Shown here piece after piece: positions 8,453 through 16,352 of a stretch of DNA of 64,000 nucleotides. Where the stretch lies: contig SVJE01000009.1 in the NCBI GenBank assembly GCA_015069135.1, forward strand, positions 1 to 64,000, written 5' to 3'. Under the pieces are notes generated by a model, which had not been told where the DNA came from, did not search any database, and saw only the letters and a list, made by a program, of their open reading frames with translations. This DNA comes from Oscillospiraceae bacterium. GTDB taxonomy: Bacteria > Bacillota > Clostridia > UBA1212 > SIG427. The position numbers were made by a program, and so were the translations under genes. How positions within the stretch are numbered: position 1 is the stretch's first letter; the number at the start of each line of letters is the position of its first letter.

Positions 8453-9739
8453 TTAACACAGTAATGTTCCGACACTTTCCGATGGTTCCTGACATCGTTC
8501 GATATCTGCACCAAGTTTTTCGAGTTTTTCTGACAGATTATGATATCCTCTGTCAATATGATTAAGACCAAAAATTTTTGTTTCTCCCCTGGCACATAAG
8601 GCACCTATCACAAGAGCGGCCCCGGCTCTTAAATCTTTTGCTGTTACAGAAGCTCCCGTAAGATGGTTACAACCTTCAATTATGGCACTTCTGCCCTCAA
8701 GCCTTATGCCTGCCCCCATACGGCAAAGTTCTCCTATATGATTAAATCTGCTTTCAAAAACTGTTTCAGTTACAACCCCAGTCCCTGTGGTAGTAGACAA
8801 AAAAGCTGTAATCTGGGCCTGTAAATCCGTTGGAAATCCCGGATAAGGCAAAGTCTTTACATCTACCGAATGAGCCTTTCTGTCGGATTCAACCTTTACA
8901 GAATTTATGCCTTCAGAAATTTTCACACCACTTTCCCGTAATTTTGCACAAATAGGTTGTAGTAAAAAAGGTTCTATTCCGGTTATTTCTACATTTCCTC
9001 CCGTTGCTGCAACTGCCAGCATATATGTTCCTGCTTCAATTCTATCCGGAAGAACACTGTGCACTGTGCCCTTTAGTTCCGACTGACCTTCTATAAGAAT
9101 ACACTCTGAATCAGGCATTTTAACCACCGCGCCCATTTTACAAAGAAGAGCTGCCAGGTCTCTCACCTCAGGCTCCTGGGCACAATTAAAAATCAAAGTC
9201 CGACCCTTGGCCAGACAAGCCGCCATCATAATATTTTCCGTAGCACCTACACTGGGAAAATCCAGATATATTTCAGCGCCATTAAGACCTGACGGTGCAT
9301 ATGCTTCCACGAAACCACTGTCAAAATTAATACAGGCTCCCATTTTCTCAAAACCCTTAAGATGAAGATCAATAGGCCTGGTGCCGATGTTGCATCCACC
9401 GGGAAGAGAAATTTTCATTTTCCCGAATCTGGCCAGCATGGGACCGGCAAATAAAAAAGAAGTCCTAAGCTTACATGCACTTTCGTAAGGAATTGTTTTA
9501 TTGGTAAAATACTGTCCATCCAATAAAAGGCTTCCTTTGTTATAATCACACAATCCCCCTGCCAACCTGCATATTGCCCCCATATTTCTCACATCTGAAA
9601 GATATGGCACATTAATTAATTTAACTGGTTCTTCGGTAAGCATTGCCGCTGCAATTTCAGGAAGGACAGCATTTTTTGCTCCTTCGGTCTTAATTGTTCC
9701 GTATAGTGGTTTTTCACCTTTAACTCTATAAAAATCCAT
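8453..9739 (-). CDS. murA: UDP-N-acetylglucosamine 1-carboxyvinyltransferase
   Basis: The 428-residue protein has the family length and the EPT fold signature. The PEP-binding Cys is at 116 in PGGCNIGTRPIDLH, the N-terminal K22-N23 pair is in EGAKNAVLPE, and YPGFPTDLQAQ lies near 304. It transfers enolpyruvate from PEP to UDP-GlcNAc, the first committed step of peptidoglycan synthesis, and is the fosfomycin target. The start codon lies only 5 bases past the base of a terminator-like hairpin, and the only Shine-Dalgarno candidate (AGGG) is inside that hairpin, which could limit expression. Confidence 0.95.
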   Translation of the reverse strand: MDFYRVKGEKPLYGTIKTEGAKNAVLPEIAAAMLTEEPVKLINVPYLSDVRNMGAICRLAGGLCDYNKGSLLLDGQYFTNKTIPYESACKLRTSFLFAGPMLARFGKMKISLPGGCNIGTRPIDLHLKGFEKMGACINFDSGFVEAYAPSGLNGAEIYLDFPSVGATENIMMAACLAKGRTLIFNCAQEPEVRDLAALLCKMGAVVKMPDSECILIEGQSELKGTVHSVLPDRIEAGTYMLAVAATGGNVEITGIEPFLLQPICAKLRESGVKISEGINSVKVESDRKAHSVDVKTLPYPGFPTDLQAQITAFLSTTTGTGVVTETVFESRFNHIGELCRMGAGIRLEGRSAIIEGCNHLTGASVTAKDLRAGAALVIGALCARGETKIFGLNHIDRGYHNLSEKLEKLGADIERCQEPSESVGTLLC

Positions 9740-9740
9740 A

Positions 9741-9790
9741 ATAAAAAAGGTCCCTTCGGCATTTTAATCTGCCTTTATTATGGACCTTTT
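9741..9790 (-). terminator. Terminator after mscL, abutting the murA start
   Basis: The outer arms AAAAGGTCC and GGACCTTTT (9782-9790 and 9745-9753) enclose an inner GGCA/TGCC pair. On the minus strand a TTTTTT tract follows and the murA ATG comes at once (9739). It can end mscL transcripts and also lies over the murA translation start region. Confidence 0.8.
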
Positions 9791-9825
9791 CTTTTTCAAT
9801 AATTCTCTATAAAATTTTCCGTTTT

Positions 9826-10275
9826 TTATTCTTCAATTGTTTCTTCAGTATTTTCACCGTACTGTGATTTCATCATGTCTCTGATTTCAGCAAGCAAATC
9901 CTCTGTGGTAGGTTTTGCAGGAGCTGGCTCCGGAGCAGGTTCTTCTTTTTTCTTGTGAAGCTTTGAAATCAATTTCACAAATAAGAAAATTGAAATTGCA
10001 ATCAGTAAGAAATCAATTACGTTCTGAATAAAAGCACCGTACAAAATAGCAGCTTCTTCTTTAACAATATTTCCTGCCGCATCAATTTCAGCAGGGCTCA
10101 TAACCCATTTAAGTGTAGAAAAGTCCACACCACCGGTTAACATACCCAGGGCAGGCATTACCAAATCATTTACAACAGATGTTACTATTTTACCAAAAGC
10201 ACCACCTATAATAACACCCACAGCCATATCAATTACATTACCTTTAAAAGCAAATTTTTTAAACTCTTGCCACAT
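9826..10275 (-). CDS. mscL: Large-conductance mechanosensitive channel
   Basis: The 149-residue protein starts with the MscL signature [27 protein letters not shown] (two segments at about 5-31). A second helix lies at about 85-105 and the C-terminal helix contains LLAEIRDMM. An AP-rich stretch ([13 protein letters not shown]) precedes the C-terminal bundle. The homopentamer opens under extreme membrane tension. It has a strong ribosome binding site (TTAGGAGGCGC) and its own promoter. With the MscS gene at 4 kb, two osmotic valves lie within 6 kb. Confidence 0.95.
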   Translation of the reverse strand: MWQEFKKFAFKGNVIDMAVGVIIGGAFGKIVTSVVNDLVMPALGMLTGGVDFSTLKWVMSPAEIDAAGNIVKEEAAILYGAFIQNVIDFLLIAISIFLFVKLISKLHKKKEEPAPEPAPAKPTTEDLLAEIRDMMKSQYGENTEETIEE

Positions 10276-10310
10276 AAAAAGCGCCTCCTAAACTTCATTC
10301 AATTGTGTTA

Positions 10311-10339
10311 ATTATATATTAAAATAAAAACTGTGGCAA
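10311..10339 (-). promoter_or_regulatory. Promoter of mscL
   Basis: On the minus strand TTGCCA (10334-10339) and a perfect TATAAT (10311-10316) are 17 bases apart, 36 bases before the mscL start codon. Confidence 0.7.
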
Positions 10340-10349
10340 TAAGGAAACC

Positions 10350-10378
10350 TTGACACCCCTCTTTCTCAGGAATATACT
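10350..10378 (+). promoter_or_regulatory. Promoter of the metal ABC transporter
   Basis: A perfect TTGACA (10350-10355) and TATACT (10373-10378) are separated by 17 bases. Transcription should start near 10385, leaving a leader of only about 10 bases before the ATG at 10395. I do not see an obvious Zur or MntR box. Confidence 0.7.
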
Positions 10379-10394
10379 TAATCCTGGTGATAAA

Positions 10395-11123
10395 ATGTCT
10401 TTATTAACTTGCGAAAATTTAACATTGGCATACAATAATGTGCCTGTAATTAAAAGCCTTGATTTTACCGTAAAACAAGGCGATTATCTTTGTATAGTCG
10501 GAGAAAACGGTTCCGGTAAGAGTACTTTGGTAAAGGCTCTTTTAGGACTTAAGAAGCCTTCTGAAGGTTCTATAGAATTTGCTAAAGACTTAACACAGAA
10601 AGAAATAGGATACCTTCCTCAGCACAAGGATACAAATAATGACTTCCCCGCTTCTGTATGGGAGGTTGTTTTGTCCGGTTGTCTTAATCAGCGAGGATGG
10701 AAACCCTTTTACAGTAAATCACAAAAAAGCATGGCCCTTGAAAACATCAGGAAACTTGACATCGAACACATAAAGAATAAATCTTTCAGAGAACTTTCAG
10801 GAGGACAACAACAAAGAGTTTTATTGGCAAGAGCCCTTTGTGCCACAAAAAAGCTTCTTCTTTTAGATGAACCTGTGGCAGGTCTCGATCCTGTTGTTAC
10901 AACACAACTTTATAACATAATCAAAGAAATCAACAACGAGGGAATTACAGTTGTTATGGTATCTCACGATATATCTGCTTCTGTAAAATACGCTTCTCAC
11001 ATACTGCACATAAACAACCAGGAAAAGTTTTTCGGAACTTCCTACGATTATCAGCACAGTGAACTTGGCCACGCCTTTCTTTGCGGATGTGACTGTCATA
11101 AGGAGGAACATGGTCATGAGTGA
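10395..11123 (+). CDS. znuC: Zinc/manganese-type ABC transporter ATPase (ZnuC-like)
   Basis: The start at 10395 (MSLLTCENLT) lies after the promoter; a longer in-frame reading back to 10350 would overlap the -35 box and is not plausible. The 242-residue ATPase has Walker A GENGSGKS at 36-43, Q-loop QHKDTNNDFPASVWEVV, signature LSGGQQQR and Walker B LLLLDEPVAGLD. The region QHKDTNNDFPASV and the partner permease type place it in the metal (ZnuC/MntB/TroB) family. The C-terminus is Cys/His-rich (CGCDCHKEEHGHE), consistent with metal sensing or handover. No ZnuA binding protein is adjacent. Confidence 0.85.
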   Translation: MSLLTCENLTLAYNNVPVIKSLDFTVKQGDYLCIVGENGSGKSTLVKALLGLKKPSEGSIEFAKDLTQKEIGYLPQHKDTNNDFPASVWEVVLSGCLNQRGWKPFYSKSQKSMALENIRKLDIEHIKNKSFRELSGGQQQRVLLARALCATKKLLLLDEPVAGLDPVVTTQLYNIIKEINNEGITVVMVSHDISASVKYASHILHINNQEKFFGTSYDYQHSELGHAFLCGCDCHKEEHGHE

Positions 11124-11928
11124 ACTTATTGAAATGTTATCCTTTCCTTTTATGCAAAAAGCCATAATAGCAGGTGCATTGGTTGCCCTGTGTGCAGCAC
11201 TTCTTGGTGTAAGTCTGGTTCTTAAGCGCTACTCCATGATAGGTGACGGACTTTCTCATGTTGGTTTTGGCGCTTTGGCACTGGCAGCAGTGCTTAATGC
11301 CACCCCTTTACTTATTGCAATACCTGTAGTTATTGTGGCAGCTTTCCTTTTACTTCGAATAAAGGATTCATCAAAAATTAAAGGTGATGCAGCCATAGCT
11401 GTAATTTCCACAGGTGCTTTAGCAATCGGCGTACTTTTGGTCTCCTTAAGTAACAGTGGAAACGTGGATTTAACTAACTACATGTTTGGTAGTATTCTTG
11501 CTATGACTGACAGTGACGTATGGCTAAGTATTATACTTTCAATTGTAGTGTTAGCTGTATATATTATTCTTTACGGTAAAATTTTTGCCGTAACCTTTGA
11601 TGAAACTTTTGCCAAGGCCACCGGTGTAAAAACAAATGCCTATAACACTGTGCTTTCTGTACTTACTGCTGTAACCATTGTACTTGGCATGAGACTTATG
11701 GGTGCCATGCTTATTTCAGCCCTTATAATATTCCCACCTCTGACATCCATGCGAGTGTTCAGAAGTTTCCGCAGTGTAGTCATTTCATCTGCCGTAGTAG
11801 CAGTAGTAAACCTAGTTGCAGGAATTATTCTTTCATACTTTTTAGGACTTCCTACAGGAGCCTGTATCGTGTGTGTAAACATAGTAGCACTATTGATTTT
11901 TAGTTTGATCGGTAAAATTAAAAATTAA
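11116..11928 (+). CDS. znuB: Zinc/manganese-type ABC transporter permease (ZnuB-like)
   Basis: Two ATGs lie after AAGGAGG. The second (11116, MSELIEML) has the normal 9-base spacing, while 11110 is only 3 bases away. The gene overlaps the end of the ATPase gene, so translation is coupled. The 270-residue protein has about eight membrane helices and the ABC-3 family motif SMIGDGLSHVGFGALAL near residue 40. It forms the channel for a divalent metal ion, most likely zinc, with the ATPase above. A solute-binding lipoprotein must come from elsewhere. Confidence 0.87.
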   Translation: MSELIEMLSFPFMQKAIIAGALVALCAALLGVSLVLKRYSMIGDGLSHVGFGALALAAVLNATPLLIAIPVVIVAAFLLLRIKDSSKIKGDAAIAVISTGALAIGVLLVSLSNSGNVDLTNYMFGSILAMTDSDVWLSIILSIVVLAVYIILYGKIFAVTFDETFAKATGVKTNAYNTVLSVLTAVTIVLGMRLMGAMLISALIIFPPLTSMRVFRSFRSVVISSAVVAVVNLVAGIILSYFLGLPTGACIVCVNIVALLIFSLIGKIKN

Positions 11929-12025
11929 CAAAAAAGCTAAACTTATTATATATTTTACTTTTTCTTTCATGTTAAACTGAATACAGTTTATTTTAGTTCT
12001 AAAAAAGAATATAGAGGTGGTCTTT

Positions 12026-14929
12026 ATGAAAAAATCCTTAAAAGTTTTGTCTTTTACTATTTTATTTTTAGTAATATTCACTTCAGCCATTACTGTTTCT
12101 GCCAGAAAAAGCGAAATCAAGTTTGTAGAAAACAGTGGTATTACTATGGTAGATAATATGTATTTTACCGGTATTCCCGAAGAAACCACGGCATATAATA
12201 TTTTGAGCCGTCTTGTTGACCCTTCTGACATCGTAGTAAGAAACAATTTTGGAACAAACTGTGAAGATAACCATATTATAGGTACGGGAAGCTCTATTTC
12301 TTTGATTCAATACAATGTGATTAACAAAAAACTTATAGCTGTTGTGCCCGGTGATACTTCCGGAGATGGAAAGGTTGCCACTGCAGACTATATTAAAATA
12401 AAAAAAGCTCTCGCAGGAGTTCATTTTCTTTCTGGTGCATATTTTATAGCTGCAGATATTAATGAAGACGGGAAAATTTCTTCTGCAGACTATATTCGTG
12501 TAAAGAAACATATCACCAATGACTATAACTTGCACACTCCCCTTCCGGAAATAACTCCGGTTGTTCCACCTTCTGCTACAGCAAATCCTAATAAATTAGG
12601 AAATTCTGTTGAATTTGCAAATCAGGTGAAAAATCAGGTGAATGTGTATTATTCGGACGAAGACAGAACTTCTGTTATTTATGAAAATGCTACTATGAAG
12701 TTAACCCATGGACTTATGGGTAATGGCGAAAAACAGGTACAGGAATTTGCCAACAAAGACGGTGGGGTATATTTTACAGATACTTTTGTGCCATACCTTC
12801 AGTTCCAGGATAAAACTATCTATCTTAAAGACGGGGCTGATACCACTTCAAACGAAGGCACTCCTGCTATTCGTTTTGGTTATTACTATTATCAGAACGA
12901 AATTAGAAATGTAAATTTTGTTACTTTCAGAACTGCTAAGGTAAGTGAAATATATAACGTATTGCCTGACAGTCTTCGTGTAAATCAGAAACTTATTGTA
13001 GAAAACAACCTTAATACATCCTATGAATATACATACGGCAACGAACTTAAGATTGCTATCGACACTGTAAATGCTTTGGAAATCAAGGATGCTTTGGGCA
13101 CATATACAGAAATCAATGATTTTTCTTCTAACTCTGTGGAATATGTGGCTTTTGATATAAAAGAAGCCGGTGTTGCAGCCCTTATTTTTGCTACTGATAC
13201 TCTTTATGAAAATGTAAACATTACTGTTGAAGACAGTTATTATGTAATAAGAAGTTCCATGACTATACCTTCCTTTACAGCCGGACAGATATATAACGTA
13301 GCTATGCAACTTTACAATGATACCACTCATAGCTTTGAAGGTGTAAGAAATGCTGCTTACTTAGAAAGAAATCCTGTTACAATTACTACAGGAGATCACA
13401 CGTTACTTATTCCTTTACAGACTCCATTTTACGATAGCACTACAGGTCTTTATAAAGTAAGAGCCACCTATGAAAGCGGAAATAAATACGCTTTTGAAAC
13501 CCGTACTGCTACTTTAAATGTAACAGCATCTAACGACGAAAAGGAAAGACCTATTTATATTCAGATTAATACCACAGGCGAAGCAGGTATGGCTACAGGT
13601 GTTTTGAGAGATGATAGTGGTGTCCTGGCTGCTATACCGGCAGAGTTTTGCAGGAATTTTACCGGTGATGATGCTGCTTATGAAGCAGACGTGGGCTATG
13701 GTGATATGATATATCCTCTTTACCTGGAAGAAAATCAGGAAATAACTACAATTCCAACAATTTTTTGGAACAACTGGGGTAAAACTTCTCTTATTCAATT
13801 TTCTTCAATACAGTATTATTGTATGTATACTCACTCCTCTAAAAACACCAGTGAAACTACTTGCATCAAGCCTACCGGTGGCGGTATAGGCGGTAATATA
13901 ATTGCAGACTTCCGTGGTGTCTCAGGAGATGTATGGCCTGGCTCTAACCCACAGTACAACCATGCCGGCAGCTTCTATTTTGTAAATGAGAATAATGTTT
14001 ATTGGAACAGTATGTATCGTGGCATGGATATTGATTCTGCCGGTCATAACTACATTGATGTAACACTTGACTATGTTGCCGACAGCGGAAATTATAAATA
14101 CAGTCTTATACACAAAGAGTTCCCTTATGATGATGAGACCAGAAACTATTACACAATAGACATTACATTCCTTAAGGATGTAAAATACACTGATGCCACA
14201 AGAAACTTTCAGATTCTTCAGTATTATACCAGTATGGGTGACTACACTCGTATGGCCTGGAGAGATGCAGATGGTATAGTGCAGGAGAAAAACCCCAGAT
14301 ATACCACTGTTTCTTTGGATTCTGATGGTGCATTCTTTACATTTTACAATAACACTAATACCGGAACAGAAAATGTTGGTGTAATTATAAAAGACTACTC
14401 TGTAACCATGAATGGTGAAAATGCAGATCTTCCTATTGGCATGTATGTAATGGGAAGAAGTCGTGCTGCCCTTGTATTAAACCAAAAAACATTAAGCTTT
14501 AAAGCCGGAGACAGAGTTACTTTTGATGTGATTTTGTTACCATACGGAAACCCTCAGCAAGAGCATTATGACAATGTGCTGAATGTATTCAATGATTCTG
14601 TGGTAGATCCTGTTAAAACAATTGTAACTAAAGGTACTCTTACAGAAGATGCTTTTGTACCGAAGGTTTATGCTGATAATAACCAGGCCGAATTTGTTCT
14701 TAGTGGTGGTGCTGATAATGTAGCTGTTCGTATTGACGGATTTTCATCTGATAAAGTGCCTGTTATAGAGGAATATGTTGACGGTAGCTGGGTACCCTAT
14801 ATGTACTATTCTGATTTAGGTTATGATGGTTACAGCATTTACTATAACGATGATAACACTTACGGCTTTACCTATACAATTCCTATGGAAACTGAAGGTG
14901 CTTCGAGAAAATTCAGAATAAGCCAATAA
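12026..14929 (+). CDS. Very large secreted protein with N-terminal dockerin
   Basis: The start at 12026 follows AGAGGTGG. The 967-residue protein has a signal peptide (about 1-26), the same short N-terminal module as the dockerin gene at 1.1-2.8 kb (ETTAYNILSRL, GTGSSI), and a type I dockerin at 109-166 with repeats GDTSGDGKVATADY and ADINEDGKISSADY. A Pro/Thr linker (173-190) leads to about 770 residues that I do not recognise, rich in aromatic and Asp/Asn beta-strand sequence. The size and secretion suggest a cell-surface or cellulosome-type polysaccharide-binding or degrading protein, but I see no catalytic motif I can name. No transmembrane or sortase signal is visible at the C-terminus. 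Confidence 0.75.
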   Translation: MKKSLKVLSFTILFLVIFTSAITVSARKSEIKFVENSGITMVDNMYFTGIPEETTAYNILSRLVDPSDIVVRNNFGTNCEDNHIIGTGSSISLIQYNVINKKLIAVVPGDTSGDGKVATADYIKIKKALAGVHFLSGAYFIAADINEDGKISSADYIRVKKHITNDYNLHTPLPEITPVVPPSATANPNKLGNSVEFANQVKNQVNVYYSDEDRTSVIYENATMKLTHGLMGNGEKQVQEFANKDGGVYFTDTFVPYLQFQDKTIYLKDGADTTSNEGTPAIRFGYYYYQNEIRNVNFVTFRTAKVSEIYNVLPDSLRVNQKLIVENNLNTSYEYTYGNELKIAIDTVNALEIKDALGTYTEINDFSSNSVEYVAFDIKEAGVAALIFATDTLYENVNITVEDSYYVIRSSMTIPSFTAGQIYNVAMQLYNDTTHSFEGVRNAAYLERNPVTITTGDHTLLIPLQTPFYDSTTGLYKVRATYESGNKYAFETRTATLNVTASNDEKERPIYIQINTTGEAGMATGVLRDDSGVLAAIPAEFCRNFTGDDAAYEADVGYGDMIYPLYLEENQEITTIPTIFWNNWGKTSLIQFSSIQYYCMYTHSSKNTSETTCIKPTGGGIGGNIIADFRGVSGDVWPGSNPQYNHAGSFYFVNENNVYWNSMYRGMDIDSAGHNYIDVTLDYVADSGNYKYSLIHKEFPYDDETRNYYTIDITFLKDVKYTDATRNFQILQYYTSMGDYTRMAWRDADGIVQEKNPRYTTVSLDSDGAFFTFYNNTNTGTENVGVIIKDYSVTMNGENADLPIGMYVMGRSRAALVLNQKTLSFKAGDRVTFDVILLPYGNPQQEHYDNVLNVFNDSVVDPVKTIVTKGTLTEDAFVPKVYADNNQAEFVLSGGADNVAVRIDGFSSDKVPVIEEYVDGSWVPYMYYSDLGYDGYSIYYNDDNTYGFTYTIPMETEGASRKFRISQ

Positions 14930-14943
14930 ATAACAATACTTAG

Positions 14944-14974
14944 TTAAGGGGACGGCTTTGTTCCGTCCCCTTAA
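14944..14974. terminator. Bidirectional terminator / REP-like palindrome
   Basis: Perfect 12-base arms TTAAGGGGACGG and CCGTCCCCTTAA flank a 7-base loop between two convergent genes. The GGGGACGG word resembles the REP-type hairpins scattered in many Firmicute genomes, so this may be a repeat used as a terminator. Confidence 0.7.
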
Positions 14975-14985
14975 CCTTTGTTCCA

Positions 14986-15558
14986 TTAATAGAACTTTTT
15001 TGACGCCTGTATCTCCTGTACCTTTGACAAGGCTTCTCCGAACCTCTGGAAGTGTACCACTTCTCTTTCCCTCAGGAATCTTAAAGGATCCAGAACATCA
15101 GGGTCATCAATCATATCTATAAGATACTCGTAAGTTTTACGCGCCTTCTGCTCTGCTGCCATATCTTCATAAAGGTCAACAATAACATCACCCTTTGACT
15201 GAAGGTATGAAGCCGTGAAAGGAACACCAGCGGCATTTTGAGGATAGATACCAAGACCATGTTCCACATAATCCGGGTCAAATCCTGCTTCCTTCAACAT
15301 TTTACAGTCAGCGCCTTTAGTAAGCTGATGACAAATGGTACCTATCATCTCTAAGTGGGCCAACTCTTCACTTCCTATGTCATTAAGAATAGCTCGGGTT
15401 TCCTCTGTAGGCATAGCAAATCTTTGTGAAAGGTATCGCAGTGACGCAGCCAGCTCTCCATCTGCACCACCGTACTGAGTAATAATAAGCTTTGCTATTC
15501 TTGGGTTAGGCTTTTTAATTTTAACCGGATATTCTAACTTTTTCTCATACACCCACAT
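14986..15558 (-). CDS. cotJC: Spore coat protein CotJC (manganese-catalase fold)
   Basis: The 190-residue protein is a Mn-catalase-like ferritin-fold protein. It has GGADGELAASLRYLSQRF, the metal ligands in SEELAHLEMIGT (about 64-75) and EREVVHFQRFGE near 163-174. CotJC is incorporated in the inner spore coat. The start at 15558 follows GGGAGGTGTTAACAG. It is the last gene of cotJABC and indicates a sporulating organism. Catalase activity in vivo has not been settled for the family as far as I know. Confidence 0.93.
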   Translation of the reverse strand: MWVYEKKLEYPVKIKKPNPRIAKLIITQYGGADGELAASLRYLSQRFAMPTEETRAILNDIGSEELAHLEMIGTICHQLTKGADCKMLKEAGFDPDYVEHGLGIYPQNAAGVPFTASYLQSKGDVIVDLYEDMAAEQKARKTYEYLIDMIDDPDVLDPLRFLREREVVHFQRFGEALSKVQEIQASKKFY

Positions 15559-15561
15559 CTG

Positions 15562-15828
15562 TTAACACCTCCCGTCCTTGGGTTTATTCCATGGCCAAGG
15601 GTTCTCAATCCAATCCCATGTGGAATCAGAATTCACATATCCTCTTGGATCAATAGGACCAAACATTGTCTCATAACTCTTAACCAATTCTGTCCGCTTC
15701 TTAGAAATTACATTGTAAAGCTCAATGGAATCTTTATCATCAGGATGAGTATCCAGATACAAATTAAGGTCTGTCCCCGCAAAATCCAAAGCCATAATTT
15801 CATACAGCATAGTTTCTCTATCAATCAC
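15562..15828 (-). CDS. cotJB: Spore coat protein CotJB
   Basis: The 88-residue protein starts at a GTG (15828) behind AAGGAGGTTGTCACT. It shows the CotJB sequence LYEIMALDFAGTDLNLYLDTHPDD and ends in the usual tryptophan-rich tail (STWDWIENPWPWN). It overlaps the end of cotJA by 8 bases and lies 3 bases before cotJC. It is needed with CotJA and CotJC for normal coat assembly in Bacillus. Confidence 0.92.
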   Translation of the reverse strand: MIDRETMLYEIMALDFAGTDLNLYLDTHPDDKDSIELYNVISKKRTELVKSYETMFGPIDPRGYVNSDSTWDWIENPWPWNKPKDGRC

Positions 15829-16045
15829 AGTGACAACCTCCTTCCGACTTCATATCCAATTTACACTCATAAGGTTTATCCAAAACAGGATAAATAGTGC
15901 CTCTGTTTAAGCCTTCGCAGGCAGAATACATTTCGCTGCCCACACTCTGCTTTGGAACCCAAGCCTGAGCAATGCGCCACTCGGAAGATGACTCATTCTT
16001 TGCTTTAAGTTTCTTAAGTTCTGACAACGGTATATCACAAACCAT
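15821..16045 (-). CDS. cotJA: Spore coat associated protein CotJA
   Basis: The 74-residue protein is the first gene of the operon and starts after GGAGGAAAAGCTGT. The core WRIAQAWVPKQSVGSEMYSACEGLNRGTIYPVLDKPY (two joined segments at about 23-59) is characteristic of CotJA. It ends in a Cys-rich GGCHC tail. Mother-cell sigma-factor control is expected from the family, but I did not identify a sigma-E type promoter with confidence, and the upstream gap is filled with hairpins. Confidence 0.9.
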   Translation of the reverse strand: MVCDIPLSELKKLKAKNESSSEWRIAQAWVPKQSVGSEMYSACEGLNRGTIYPVLDKPYECKLDMKSEGGCHCD

Positions 16046-16117
16046 ACAGCTTTTCCTCCGTTTAATATTTTACAGTAATATACTATTCGACAGATTTTGA
16101 TATTGTGCATCAAAAAC

Positions 16118-16283
16118 AAAAGGAACCCAATCTTAATAAAAACAGCGTATTGGATTCCTTTTATTATGTTATTCCTATAAAAAAACAAGAAAAAAGGAAC
16201 CCACTGCTGTAATATTTCCGGACATTGGGTTCCCTTTTTACAGAAAAATACACCCAAAAGACTGCTTTTTCTTACAATGGGTG
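16118..16283. repeat. Alternating inverted-word hairpin array (GGAACCCA type, copy 1)
   Basis: Six copies of one word alternate in orientation: AAAAGGAACCCAAT (16118-16131), ATTGGATTCCTTTT (16149-16162), AAAAAGGAACCCA (16191-16203), TTGGGTTCCCTTTTT (16225-16239), CACCCA (16251-16256), TGGGTG (16278-16283). Each pair can form a hairpin with an unrelated 17-21 base loop. The first two hairpins have an A run before and a T run after, so they could end transcription in both directions. The trkH terminator (ACCCGGA/TCCGGGT) continues the pattern. This array fills most of the 307-base gap between trkH and cotJA; I see no gene in that gap. Confidence 0.8.
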
Positions 16284-16294
16284 CCTGCCTTTAC

Positions 16295-16329
16295 AAAAAA
16301 ATACCCGGACCTTACTATGAAATCCGGGT
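16295..16329 (-). terminator. Terminator after trkH
   Basis: Arms TCCGGGT/ACCCGGA (16323-16329 and 16303-16309) have a 13-base loop. On the minus strand an ATTTTTTT tract follows. It lies 23 bases past the trkH stop. Confidence 0.75.
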
Positions 16330-16352
16330 GGTAAAATACCAATATTCTTTTA

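Noticed and set aside
16118-16283. A CRISPR array (repeats with different spacers of similar length).
   Set aside because: The words alternate in orientation and are only 6-15 bases, unlike CRISPR direct repeats; there are no cas genes.
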